64,000 nt of DNA. Source: Trichobilharzia regenti. Its lineage: Eukaryota; Platyhelminthes; Trematoda; Strigeidida; Schistosomatidae. Where the stretch lies: NCBI GenBank assembly GCA_944472135.2, contig OX235267.1:36301312-36365311 (forward strand). Reading direction: 5' to 3'. Each line of letters starts with the position of its first letter. Position 1 is the stretch's first letter. This document shows, piece by piece, positions 21,090 through 31,499 of the stretch. The notes under the pieces were generated by a model that saw only the letters and a list, made by a program, of their open reading frames with translations, did no database searches and was not told the DNA's origin. Position numbers and translations under genes: made by a program.

Positions 21090-21155
21090 AAGGAAAACCA
21101 TATATATACGATTGTACAGCTTGATGATAAATTCGTTGAAAAGAGTCTCTTCGCT
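21090..21155 (+). ncRNA. hammerhead-like fold in PLE terminal repeat (candidate)
   Basis: The + strand reads GTACAGC, TTGATGA, a short hairpin region, GAAA, AAGAG-T-CTCTT, C, GCTG. CAGC/GCTG would be stem I, AAGAG/CTCTT stem III, and the C before GCTG the cleavage nucleotide. The core has U in place of C3 and stem II is weak. Type-I hammerheads are known in PLE terminal repeats, so the position is right, but activity is unproven. Confidence 0.4.
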
Positions 21156-21165
21156 GCATATATTT

Positions 21166-21774
21166 CTGTGTTTAAATGATGGTCAGGTAGTGATACAAAA
21201 CGCCGAATTAAACAAGATTTAATTTTTAAATTGTAAATAAATTGATTGGATAAGATATCGGAGGTTTTGTCATCTCCTGGATATTTCAGCTGAGTTCTTA
21301 GTTTGATAGGTAGTTTCTAATGAACTTCAATTAAGATGATGTCCTTCAGTTTCTACTTAAAAAATTGAATAGCAATTCAGTGATTCTATGTCGTCATAGT
21401 TACTGTTGCTTAGTATAACAAATGTTCGATATCACATTCATTATACCACTAAGCTTTTTCAACCTTGGACATTCTTACTAACCCCTGAAAACTTAACAAT
21501 AGGGACTTTCATTTGTATTTCCACAAAAATTTACTAATATGCATAAAATATGTTTGAAAGTTTGGTCCATTACTTTGGGAGAATAACTGAATCTTAGCGT
21601 CTAGTCACACAGGAAGTTGATTGGTTGGTTTATTTGTTACCAAATATTTCATTCATTAGGAGATATTGTAAATGTGTATAAATTTAGCTGGATTCATCAT
21701 CCTCAGATTACCTTCTCCTTTGAACCATTGAATATGGCTAATTAAGTTTATTAAGTGTAGTCATTATTAAGAAG
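21166..21774. other. unassigned stretch
   Basis: No gene or element could be supported. Confidence 0.4.
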
Positions 21775-22055
21775 ACAGTTGCAGCGAAGAGAATTTTCTT
21801 TTCGACGAAGTCATCATCTAGGCATACACATACATTCGTGTATTTATATCAAATAGATGGGAAAGTTCCAGAATAATCTCTGGTTAAGGGTCAAATTAAT
21901 AAAAATTAAAATTAAGAATTAGAATGCCATAATAAACAGGGGGACGGATAAAACAAACAAAGTAGCACCATAATAACTAAGAAGATTGACATTGTGCAAT
22001 TAGGGGGTTGGAAATGTAGAAATAACAAAACAGACAGGATGTCTGGATAAAAAAT
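21775..22055 (-). repeat. PLE terminal repeat and 3' UTR remnant
   Basis: The - strand has GATGATGACTTCGTCGAAAAGAAAATTCTCTTCGCTGCAACTG, the same terminal motif as at 21.1 kb but with a stronger GAC/GTC stem. UTR-like sequence follows. Confidence 0.5.
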
Positions 22056-22059
22056 CTAA

Positions 22060-22560
22060 TGTGGTGAATAATTGTTTATGCAATCAGGGATTAAATATAT
22101 AGAGATAGTATTCATATTCATTATTCATATAAGTATAAAACTTGGGCACTTTGGTAGAGTATACCTCCATCATAGATCATTTGATAAACCACAGTGTTAT
22201 GCAGTAATATTAACCGATGGCGACGTTTCGAGCACAATTTATTGCTGCTTGTAATCATATCAAGTAACTAACACTATTTTTTTCCTTCATTCATATACAT
22301 GAGTGGAATTGATTAGACATTTGAATAAAAATCAATATAGGATAATGCGCATTCAGAAATAATAATAATATGAGTGTTATTGATCAAGTACAATCAGCTG
22401 GGAAATAGGACGAGTGTTTTTATAGTCAAAATAATTAACTTGTTAGAATGTTATAATGCATGTCAATTGGAATAGAATTTTAAGATTATTTATTATCCTC
22501 TTCTGATTTGATTGACTGGCGGTAATAATGTCTTTCAGCTTACCTTTCTCTGTGGTATTG
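22060..22560 (+). repeat. dispersed repeat A, uninterrupted copy
   Basis: Runs from ATAAGTATAAAACTTGGGCAC through TACATGAGTGGAATTGATTAGAC and GGACGAGTGTTTTTATAGTC to GATTTGATTGACTGGCGGTAATAA. At 57060-57376 and 63719-63840 the same order is split by the Gypsy element exactly within GACGAGTG/TTTTTATAG. This copy is the paralogous empty site. Confidence 0.8.
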
Positions 22561-22689
22561 CTAGTATGAAGTGTACAATTTTGCTCGGTTTTAAGTTTTC
22601 CTTATCCGATACTGTTTTTTATAAGTGACATCACAACAAAAGCGTGTGTCTAATTGTTAAGCTTTGTATGCTTCCTAATCTTATATACA

Positions 22690-22712
22690 CGCACACACAC
22701 ACACACACACGC
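22690..22712. repeat. (AC)n microsatellite
   Basis: Short CA-dinucleotide run. Confidence 0.85.
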
Positions 22713-22891
22713 AGCAGATGAATATAAACATTTTTCGGTTTCAACACTGAAGGTTATTCTAGTTACCAAATTAAGAAGTATACAAATCTGAAGATCAACA
22801 GTTAAGCGTTAATCAAATGTTTCTGAAAAAATCATGAATATAAATGAAAGGTAGTGAGTGATATGTAAAATGGCATTCCCTGACATTCCTG

Positions 22892-23155
22892 ATTGGACAC
22901 TAGTCAGTAACTAGTCTGATGTGTGTGTGTGCCTAGTCCGTTGTTTTTGGTGCAGACTGAGTTCTATCTGTCAAGCTTGCAATGTGGCCACCATGACTAC
23001 CAGGTGGCTCGTCCTCATGGTATAATGTGAATTTTTGGTATTAGATGGTTGGAGACAATCGTCAGGAGGAAGTCTTGGACCAAGACTAGGTTTCGTGCTA
23101 GTTGGCACATGATACCAGTTAGCAATTGGTGTTCAATCAAAAATATGCAATACAG
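22892..23155 (-). mobile_element. SINE-4, headless copy
   Basis: Body landmarks (GCCAACTAGCACGAAACCTAGTC, CCATCTAATACC, ACTAGTGTCCAATC) on the - strand. It ends before the tRNA head. Confidence 0.65.
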
Positions 23156-23167
23156 TCCTACAGGAGG

Positions 23168-23378
23168 TCAATCGCAAGCCTCAATAGCTCAGTGGTAACG
23201 TCTTTGACTGCATCCCTCACTAAGTGAAGCGGGTTTGAACCTCACAAGGGATATGAGTTCCTTCAAGATTGCAGAATGATGAGTGCCAACTAGCACGAAA
23301 CCTAGTCTAGGTCCCAAGTTTCCTTTCGATTGCTCTAACCATCTAATACCAAGAACTTCTAACATTTTAGTTGTGCTG
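23168..23378 (+). mobile_element. SINE-4, copy with tRNA head
   Basis: The + strand has AGCTCAGTGGTAACGTCTTTGACTGCA (A box) and GCGGGTTTGAACCTC (B box), then the shared body. Together with the preceding copy it forms a tail-outward inverted pair. Confidence 0.65.
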
Positions 23379-23534
23379 AAATCCATGGAACAGCAGCGTT
23401 TATGTGATTTTCTTCACTGAATAGATATTTTTTGAATTTTCAGCTTAGCTATTGATGTTGATTTATTCCATGTTCGGTTATTTATATTCTAAATTGTCTT
23501 TATTGTCATTTGTATCAAATATTCACTTTTACAG

Positions 23535-23557
23535 GCAGAAGAGGCAGAGGCAGACAT
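23535..23557 (+). CDS. possible annexin upstream micro-exon
   Basis: A 23-nt segment bounded by TTTTACAG and GTAAGT. It would encode Ala-Glu-Glu-Ala-Glu-Ala-Asp plus two bases, and its phase fits the next exon at 25392. It would form part of the variable N-terminal tail. Only splice signals and phase support it. No upstream exon or start codon was found. Confidence 0.4.
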
Positions 23558-23771
23558 GTAAGTCGTTTAGTTTTCGACTCTGTCTTCTTTTAAAGTACGT
23601 TTCTTATAAATTATTGAAATAATCAATATTGAATATAATAAAATTTTTTTGTATTTCCCAATGAAAGAAAGACAAAGCCATATTCCTGTTTTTACTGACG
23701 TTTCGCTATTTAAATGCTGTCAATAGCTTTATCAAAGTATTATTATGGGACCAGAATTTGCAAAATCTCAG

Positions 23772-23774
<3 letters not shown>

Positions 23775-23802
<28 letters not shown>
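23775..23802. repeat. (TA)n microsatellite
   Basis: Perfect TA dinucleotide run in the intron. Confidence 0.9.
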
Positions 23803-23803
<1 letters not shown>

Positions 23804-24249
23804 ACAACCTGATCATCATTCCTCAGCATGGGGACATTTTTCCGTTGCCAAGTTGGTCAATTTGTAAAAATAACAAAACCAGGTATAGATTGTTGGATTC
23901 GATAAGTGTGTAGAATTATAAAAGCAGCGTGTGTTTACACAGTGAACTTGCTTATCACATTCGTGTTGATTTTGTCACTTCATGGGGGAGGAAAATGTTG
24001 AAACCAGGTCTAATGCTGTTTTAGTCCATTATTCCTATTCAGACAATTTGGATTCCACTTGATATGAAGTGCTTCTGAAGATATTAAACGTTCTTTGTGA
24101 TTTCTGAAATCTTTTTTCTGGATTATTTCAATATTGTCAAAATTAAATTTGTGGCCTGATTCTATAGCGTGTAGACCACCTATGGCTGATGATTATTTAA
24201 GCTTTTCTAGTTCAGTAACTGGATTTATCGGTGGTCGAACAGAGGCGGC

Positions 24250-24556
24250 TCTATGGTGCTCATTTCTTCTGCTTTCGATTTCTCTCTGGCGATGTTTGTC
24301 CGATATATATCGCATGACATTTCAAGCATTTTATTTTATAAACGCTATTCGATAGAAAATCTGTAGAGATTTGGTCTTTTATTCGGACAAGGTTGTTTCG
24401 CAGTTTATCTGATGTTTTGAAGACAACTATGATGTCGAGCTTACTGAGTATTCTTCTGTTATCGTCTGACGTCTCCGCTCTATATGGAATGACAACTGTG
24501 ACGTGATTATGAATAATAAATTGTGTTTTGAAAACACCATTCAGTAAATAACACAT
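24250..24556 (-). pseudogene. PLE linker and GIY-YIG remnant
   Basis: The 98-codon - strand frame has VVIPYRAETSDDNRRILSK (linker), then VYKIKCLKCHAIYIGQTSPE, the CCHH-type region running into the GIY-YIG motif (AIYIGQTS). It stops soon after. RT is absent. Confidence 0.75.
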
Positions 24557-24665
24557 TCACTGTGCAATATATCCAATAAATGAACCAATATAAGATCATA
24601 CTTTACAGCAGTTCCCGAATTTCACATATCTGGTGCATTTTATCAAAGTTTCTAATTGGAGTACA
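24500..24665 (-). repeat. dispersed repeat A, partial
   Basis: Shares GTGATTATGAATAATAAATTGTGTTTTGAAA and the CACTGTG...TTTATCAAAG landmarks. It is directly upstream (in - strand sense) of the PLE remnant, supporting repeat A as a PLE-associated end. Confidence 0.5.
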
Positions 24666-24754
24666 GTTGTTATTCACCATCTTGTATCAATAGGATATTG
24701 CTTCATATCATTGATTGTCAGATCCTTTACATCACTTCCTTTCGAATTAATAAT

Positions 24755-25180
24755 TAGTTTTAAGTTATCAAGTGTTGGTTCGCAGGAATTTTACTAGCTG
24801 CAGGATTGCCCCATAGCTGACATAAGTTGAAGAACCCTTGGGAAAATTGGGAGTAATGGACAGCTGTTTCATCAGTCTGGTGGGAAACTCTTCATCAATA
24901 CGTGCCAACTCGAGCTCAAACTCGGGGCCTTCTGGTTACAAGACGAGTTTGTAGACCACTGAGCCTCTTGGATCCGACCTGACGGTCTATGAATTCCAAC
25001 TTCTGACAGTTCGTGATATATATTTAGCGCGACAACCAGCCAATGCCACAGGCGGGTAACTGTCCTCTTGTCTGACTTATTGGACCCCACTGGTTACTAC
25101 TCCAGGTAACTTTCGGTGTACAGCCAGTCGCTAGTAAACATCAGATTAATTATCAAATACCTGTTTGCAAGGATTTGGCT
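24755..25180 (-). mobile_element. SINE-1 (hammerhead SINE), near full length
   Basis: The - strand has the 5' region (AGTTACCTGGAGTAGTAACCAGTGGGG), tRNA-like head with GGCTCAGTGGTCTACAAACTCG (A box) and GCCCCGAGTTTGAGC (B box), hammerhead-like segment 24851-24901, and tail. GAAACAGCTGTC is intact. Core position C3 is A. Confidence 0.75.
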
Positions 25181-25391
25181 GCTTACTGGATTGATTACTA
25201 CTCTAAATACACTAATATGCTGACATAGCTTATCAGCGTAAGCACTTCACTTTTAGCTAATGGTCTCGCTCCGCTTATTTTAGCTGGGTAGTATCACTAG
25301 GCCCCAAATTATAAATCTATCTCTTAGCCTTTGTATGTAAAATCTATGTTTTACGTCTATAAATGGATACACTGATTGTTTTTCATTTCAG

Positions 25392-25525
25392 TTTTCCATT
25401 TGTACGCTCACCTTTTCATCATGTCGACTGGTTAGGAAAACGATATGAATCAACTATTCACCCCACTGATCAATTTTTTGCACATAGAGATGCAATAACC
25501 CTTGGAAAGGCAATAAATTCCAATG
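25392..25525 (+). CDS. annexin exon: N-terminal tail and start of repeat I
   Basis: 134 nt between TTTCATTTCAG and GTAAGT, entering in phase 2 and leaving in phase 1. It encodes the tail ...FVRSPFHHVDWLG and then TIHPTDQFFAHRDAITLGKAI. The latter is the annexin repeat I opening (normally ...P.FDA..DAE.LRKAMKG). The GxGTD loop that should follow begins NSNG here. Confidence 0.9.
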
Positions 25526-25639
25526 GTAAGTCGTTGTTCACTAAGATGATATATATGCATGAAGTTTAGTTTTATTTGAGAATAGAATGTGTCAGCTTAT
25601 GACTTCTAACTTAGGAGGAAAATTTCAATTAATGATGAC

Positions 25640-26290
25640 TGTTATGTGAACATAGAGAAGACAGAGGTGATGGGGCACCATTCACTGTCAGAGGAAGCCA
25701 TTTCTTTCGCATATCTAGACAGCATTGTTCCAACCATATGAGGCAGGCTTCGTAAAAGGAAGACAGACCACCTTACTCTGAAATCAGTCTGGAAGTCTAC
25801 GGCGCTCAGCATAATGGACAAGATTCGGGTCATAAACACTAATATGAAGTCATTTAATTCTTCTATATCATTCACAGATTTGATGTGTCATTAAAAACAT
25901 TTCAAACGGGCTTTGTGACGTTAATCAACACCTGCCGTCTCTCCACACTGAAGATCAGATGCCCAGTTGGAAAGAATAAGCAAACATGAACAAGCCGAAA
26001 TCAATCACCCAACAGGAATATTGAAGAAAGTGGAGATGGATCGGACATATGCCCAGAAAACTGCTGACCATCGTTGAGCACTAGACCATCGAGTGGATTC
26101 GAAATGAGAAATGGTGAGTTGGTAGTGGGTCCAAGCGTGACATGCAGTAGATCGTTTGAAATGGACATGAAAGGTTATGGGTAGTCGTTCAGCTAGCTGA
26201 ATAGGACTGTGGACAGCAGGATGGAATGAAAATGCGACATTGAAGTCTTGTGTTCCATTTAGTAGCCAAGGGAGTAATAATAATATAATC
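25640..26290 (+). mobile_element. RTE-like LINE fragment, degenerate
   Basis: Conceptual frames give VNIEKTEVMG, ISFAYLDSIV and MDKIRVINTNMKSF, the RTE region after FADD, followed by the basic C-terminus (KKVEMDRTYAQKT). It has many breaks. It lies in annexin intron 1. Confidence 0.7.
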
Positions 26291-26299
26291 ACGTGACGA

Positions 26300-27690
26300 A
26301 AAAACAGTGAAATGGTTATAGTTGTTCCCATAACAAATTTCTAAATGGTGTAAGACTTGTTAGTAATAATAATTACAGTCATTTTCAGTTTTAGGCATTA
26401 GTAACGCATGAGCTTCTGAGATGACTACCTTCCACATTCACCGCACGATTTTGTACACAAGGAACCACTAACTACGCTGATGCTATATATGATTACATAT
26501 TTCTGAAGAGTCTTAACAAATTCAAAACAACGCTATAAGGCTTCCAGTCGATTTCGTGATACCACTTATCAGCGTGAGTTAAAACTAAGTACTATAAAAA
26601 TACTTATAAGTATTATAGAAGATTTGTAGCTCAGGTGGATGATTTGCAATTAGTTGTGTTCTCTGAGCTGGTTGATTTATTGCCAGGCTATCGTCATCTT
26701 TCTGGACAACATCTTCAGTGCAAGTTTTAGTATAAAAATGAACTGATTTAAATTCTCTATGAATGATGATATAATTGTATGTCCTGGCAACCATCTTTGT
26801 GGCTGGTAGTTGATTTACATCTCTATGCATCATTTTTGTATATTGAGTTGTAATTTGAACTTTCGTGTCACATGATTTACTTTTTACCAGCTGGTAAATT
26901 CAGTCTGTATTAATATGTTTGTTAATCACTGACTGATTCATTTGAGTATCAGACTTCTAGAAATTCTCTGGCACTTTCGGTGCTTCCTCTAGTAATTATC
27001 TACATGCATTGATATGAAATATATGTATACAACTGAATGGCCCATTTCGTGATTCAGCGTGATCACCAACCACTGTCATCGGTGGGACATCCATCCTCAC
27101 ACGTGACATCTAGATGGACCTAACTGATCACGACTTCTCACTTTTTTATGTAAACTTTATATAGATGAATAGTAACATCAAAAACAGGGAGACAAACTAG
27201 AGTGGAGCGTTACATGTGTGAATGTGTGTCAGCGTGTAAATAGATTACTAAATTTAGATAAGAAAACGAATGGTTTGTTTATTCAAGTGAAACAGTAAGG
27301 GGTAGGAGAAGTTATACATACAAGATGGAAACTCATACCTAAAAGGTGTGATGCATGTATACTCTCCATAGTAGACCATACTGACTGGATCTGTTTCTTT
27401 GGCAAGCAAAGCTCCAGCTGATTCAAGCCAACTGCAATGAACTATGCTCTACGGAGTATTCCGTAACTAGAGGCTTTTGAAAATTTATTTAGTACCATAG
27501 AGATGTTAGGAAAACCTTCTTTAATGCTAGTTTTGTGGTCTGTTTGGACAAGGTGATCTAACACTGAACTATTCATTTCACCATTATTTGATCACTGTGG
27601 TAAGTGTTGCTAAGATGCAAAAATAATTTCCCCACACAACAAGATTGTGCACACAATCGACAGATTTGGAAAATTCCACTTAAGACAAGG
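26300..27690. other. unassigned intronic DNA
   Basis: No exon or element could be supported. Confidence 0.4.
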
Positions 27691-27693
27691 CGA

Positions 27694-27694
<1 letters not shown>

Positions 27695-27729
<35 letters not shown>

Positions 27730-27795
27730 CAAGTTTTACCATACGGACCAGAGACTTGGCGTGTCATGAAGGGTATTTCGAACAAACTATAAGTG
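27695..27795 (+). mobile_element. (TA)n microsatellite followed by RTE scrap
   Basis: A TA run at about 27695-27726 is followed by a frame reading VLPYGPETWRVMKGISNKL, matching the LLYGSETWRVIKSISNKL segment of the RTE at 19.2-20.0 kb. Only about 70 bp of the LINE remain. Confidence 0.6.
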
Positions 27796-28084
27796 GTTAT
27801 TAAGAAACCAGGCGTATTTGCATGAGAGCGTAAACTACTACTACTCATTTCGTATAGTAATACTTGCTAGCCTTAAAGGAGAGAAACAGCCTGCCAGTAT
27901 TTAGATCACCTCGATCTGACTAGTAAACAGTACTAGTTGACATGAGTGGTATTCACTTACTCATCTCAATCAGTTAGTAGTGTATAATTTATTTTACAAA
28001 CAGCTCTGAAGCCAACCGATTCGTATTATGGTCATCAGGAACAATAGTTGTAGTATTTAGAACAATTAGTTCCCTTTATGAATT

Positions 28085-28351
28085 TAGATAAAGCATATTC
28101 CTAAGCGGCTCCAGAAACAAATGGAATCTTCAGAACCTATTAACGGTGAGAACAGGAGACCTAGCTCTTCTATTGCGAAATATATTATAGAGACAGGTCA
28201 TAAAATTGATGTTGACAGATCTTTTAAACCTATCTATAAAGCGTGTTTGGGGCGTATCCTAAAGTTTGTAGAAGCCCTAGCAATTAGAAAGTTCAAGCCA
28301 CCTTTATGCGTTCAAAAACAATTTGTCATCACATTAAACCTTCTTTGGTAA
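28085..28351 (+). pseudogene. PLE endonuclease C-terminal fragment
   Basis: Reads RPSSSIAKYIIETGHKID, SFKPIYKACLG and FVEALAIRKFKPPLCVQKQFV, the C-terminal half of the PLE GIY-YIG domain. The upstream GIY-YIG motif is absent. Confidence 0.75.
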
Positions 28352-28846
28352 ATTTTGTTTTGATACCGCAGCAGATGTACTATTACCTCTGCCATTTGGT
28401 TGAGTGGTCTTCATTGTTATTTTGACCTTGAATATGTCCTTTTAACTTGACCAAAGTCTATTTTCTCACCTCTTACCTCTTTATTAATTTCATATATGAT
28501 TCCTATGACAAGTCCGTGTGTGATCAGATTGTTCGAAATGTGTTCCGCAAATGCACATTACACGATTCAGACAAATTACGTCTTCTTATTGCTTTATCTA
28601 AAGTCGTGGTATTCATGGAATATTAAGAAAACTAACAGCATTTTCAAATTACCACTAAAATTGTTGCTTAGAAGGTCAATGAAGGTTCGCAGTGAAAGAA
28701 CCCAACACACGCAGAACACAATTTCGATTGTGCTGCCTTGAGTTATTCCTCCTATAAACATTTCTCCAATTACCCTGAAAGACAGTGTTACTTTTAAGAT
28801 TTTAGAAAAAAAATGATATTTCATCCTTATTCTGCTTTTTTTCTAG

Positions 28847-28941
28847 GCGACATCACTGGAACCTTGTTGAGTATTTTAACTGCTCGAACTAATCTTGAAC
28901 GTCAACAGATCAAGAAAACTTATCAATCGATATACAGAAAG
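28847..28941 (+). CDS. annexin exon: middle of repeat I
   Basis: 95 nt between TTTTTTCTAG and GTAGGC. The previous exon's last G completes a Gly. It encodes DITGTLLSILTARTNLERQQI, matching the family pattern D.AII.IL..R.N.QRQ.I, then ends at RK in phase 0. Confidence 0.95.
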
Positions 28942-29014
28942 GTAGGCGAATCTTCTACTTTTAATTTGAACGTATCATGCATTATATTACGTTACATATA
29001 ACTTAGTTTTTGTT

Positions 29015-29830
29015 CAGCTAAGAAATTTCTTTTCAACGACTTCATTTTCAAGCTGTACAGTCGTATGGTATATTACAGAAAAAGGGTTATTAAGTGGTAC
29101 TAAATAATTGCTCAGTCAATGTACGTATATATGTGATAAAAGTTATAAGGGGTAGAGTTGAAGTGGATAAATTACAAAAATATTAAAGATTGTTCTATAA
29201 CAAAAATGTCAAGTGTTGTCTAAAAATTTTGAAAACGTGTAGCTGAACACTATCCGGTTTGGTTAATGAAAGGCGAACGTAGAACTGCAAAGTCGTCTAT
29301 TTGTGATCACCTGTTAGAGTCTGGTCATTTAACCCCACGTGATTCATCTTTCAAAGTTATCTACATGGCAAAATCGAATCGATCCAAAAGTTTACGTTTT
29401 CTTCCCTTATGCATAACCGAAGCTTTAGCTATACATGAACAGAAACCTAAATTATGTGTTCAAAAGCGTTTTGTCAAACCTCTTTCTTTACCTTGGTCAT
29501 AATAATGTTCTTTCTAGTTTTATTTTATTTTACCACTTGAATTCTTTCCACTTCACTTCACATCTTCATTCTTATCGTAATCGTACTCCTAATTTCCAAA
29601 ATTTTTAGACAACACTTCACATTTTCGTTATAAAACAATCTTTAATATTTTTGTAATTTATCCACTTCAACTCTACCCCTTATAACTTTTATCACATATA
29701 TACGTACATTGACTGAGCAATTATTTAGTGCCACTTAATAACCCTTTTTCTGTAATATAAATACGACTGTACAGTTGCTTGAAAATGAAGTCGTTGAAAA
29801 GAAATTTCTTCGCTGAACAAAAACTGTGTT
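29015..29830 (+). mobile_element. PLE endonuclease cassette between inverted repeats
   Basis: The left arm (29015-29240) and right arm (about 29595-29820) are reverse complements over most of their length, from AAAGGGTTATTAAGTGG...CTGAGCAATTATTTAGT-type sequence to the outer CAGCTTGAAAATGAAGTCGTTGAAAAGAAATTTCTT motif. The endonuclease fragment lies between. The outer motif on both ends is the hammerhead-like PLE terminus. Confidence 0.8.
29266..29502 (+). pseudogene. PLE endonuclease C-terminal fragment
   Basis: A 78-codon open frame with AKSSICDHLLESGHL, SFKVIYMAKSNRSKSLRFLPL, CITEALAIHEQKPKLCVQKRF. This is the conserved C-terminal half of the GIY-YIG domain. The catalytic GIY-YIG motif itself is missing, so it is not a functional endonuclease. 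Confidence 0.8.
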
Positions 29831-30640
29831 TTTACTTATAAATAAATGGGTATTTTTCGACATATAACTTAGTTGATTTGAGTCAATGTGAGCAGGAATA
29901 ACAAGAGTTAGGTTAACTATTTTATCCTTCAGCACATCCTTGTACATTACGTTTGTCTGTCTCATTCTGTTGTGAAAGGAGATAAACATAATTGTAGGTG
30001 TTTTTAAAGTAAATATTTATAAAGTTGTGACATAACACGACGTTTTACAAGGTAGAAAGAACCCTTCCATAAATTCACATGACTCATGGTAATATTTATA
30101 GTAGGTTTATTATAAACATGCTCTTGTTTGAAGTATAAACAATTTACTAGCAAATACTTACTCACTTTACACAGTATTCAATGAAGGTTTCATTGTTGAT
30201 TGACATGAAGTTAATGAATGCAGCCCACTTATTCTTAAGTACCCGTTTTCATTGCCTACGATACATGTTTCTTCAATTTCTTTAAAATTTACAAAGGAAT
30301 GTTGTTAAAACTAATTAATATGATGAAATACCTTAGCAGTAATAGTAACCGATTCGTTAGAAATGTAGGATAGGGTGAATATAGTGTATTTGATAGAGCT
30401 ACAGTTTATGCACTAATCAGCAACCCCTGCCAACCTATCATTATACATCTCAAGAAACAGCAAATGTTGCTGTGGCTAGGTTTTTGAGGCTATCTTCCGG
30501 TGGACCAACCTAAAAAGAAACTGCAGAAGTTTCCTCTGTCAATAACATCTGATCGGAAAATTAAATATGAAACAATGTACGATCTATGCGTCATATTAAG
30601 TATACATATCTTGTGTATTGCTGAAGGATCTGTTTCAAAA
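29831..30640. other. unassigned intronic DNA
   Basis: No exon or repeat family could be supported. Confidence 0.4.
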
Positions 30641-30699
30641 TGTTGTAACTTCCAGAAGGCTTCTTCTTCCCAGTGTATATCACTTCGATTAGTTGGTCA

Positions 30700-30895
30700 A
30701 AGATTCTCAATCTAGTTGTCACAGTTCTCATATGTTGGTTGGCCGGAAGTCGACTAATTACAAGTTTGATTAAGAATTGACGTCTGTTGAAGAACCGTTG
30801 AAAGCGGAGGGTACTGGACAGCCTTTTCATCCCATTTTGGGACTCTTCAGTAGTAGGCACCTATGACTTTACTGGGGATGTTAGAGTATATCAGG
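30700..30895 (-). mobile_element. SINE-1 fragment with C3-retaining hammerhead core
   Basis: Tail and hammerhead on the - strand. The segment 30810-30857 reads ACTA, CTGAAGA, GTCCCAAAATGGGAT, GAAAAGGCTGTC, CAGTACC. The core CTGAAGA agrees with CUGANGA. Confidence 0.65.
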
Positions 30896-31065
30896 TCGTT
30901 GGATTCCTTCCCACTGGCTAAATGGTCAACTAGTTTGCCTTGATTTCATCTTTAGTGCGGTTATAGGTGCGTACTGCTAGGGGATCTGAAATTCTGACGA
31001 ACATAGTTGTCTAGTACTTACCGGTTTTCATTGGGTCTGTAACTGAAGTCAGTTTCATTTCCCCT
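30896..31065 (+). mobile_element. SINE-1 fragment, + strand
   Basis: Head remnant CACTGGCTAAATGGTCAACTAG (A box), then GTGCGTACTG, CTAGGGG, ...ACGAACATAGTTGTC, TAGTACTT: a decayed hammerhead with C at position 3 and a perfect TACTG/TAGTA stem I. Confidence 0.55.
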
Positions 31066-31129
31066 TTTTGTTGATTGGCGTAAATTGCTTAGTGCAATAA
31101 CCAAATTTTTTTATTTCACTGTATAACAG

Positions 31130-31328
31130 TCGCTGACCGATATGATTGCACGAAAAACAAATAAACAATTTGCTAATCTTATGGATGATTTGCTTACTAA
31201 TACACCTGAACTACTTGTGAAAGAATATTTGAAGGCATTGAAGTCGTCTGATGTGCGATTAGTCACAACTATCTTAAATGATTTCTGGAATGAAGAATAC
31301 AAAGCATTTGTGAATGCCTATACACCAC
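31130..31328 (+). CDS. annexin exon: end of repeat I and most of repeat II
   Basis: 199 nt between GTATAACAG and GTATGT, entering in phase 0 and leaving in phase 1. It encodes LTDMIARKTNKQFANLMDDLL, then repeat II with ALKSSDVRLVTTILNDFWNEE. The usual repeat II GxGTD loop reads SSD here. Confidence 0.95.
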
Positions 31329-31499
31329 GTATGTTTAAGACTATAATTTTGTTAATTTAACAGTGTTTTTCTTTAAAAAAATCGTGCTTCTGTCAGTTTT
31401 TCTCTCCTTAATCAAGACACTGCTTCACAGATGAGTATGACTGGCGAATTCTATGTGGTTTATTCATTATATATTTAGTTTTACGTATGGTATACTAGC

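Larger units (their letters stand above)
20200..21165. mobile_element. PLE-type inverted repeat, about 300-bp arms
   Basis: The left arm (20200-20440, resuming 20585-20650) and right arm (20880-21160) are reverse complements over GGTTTTCCTTAAGAAATTATATCCGG..., the GTAGTA/TACTAC tract and the CTGTACAATCG/CGATTGTACAG terminal motif. A SINE-3 interrupts the left arm. The centre holds no endonuclease ORF. Confidence 0.75.
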
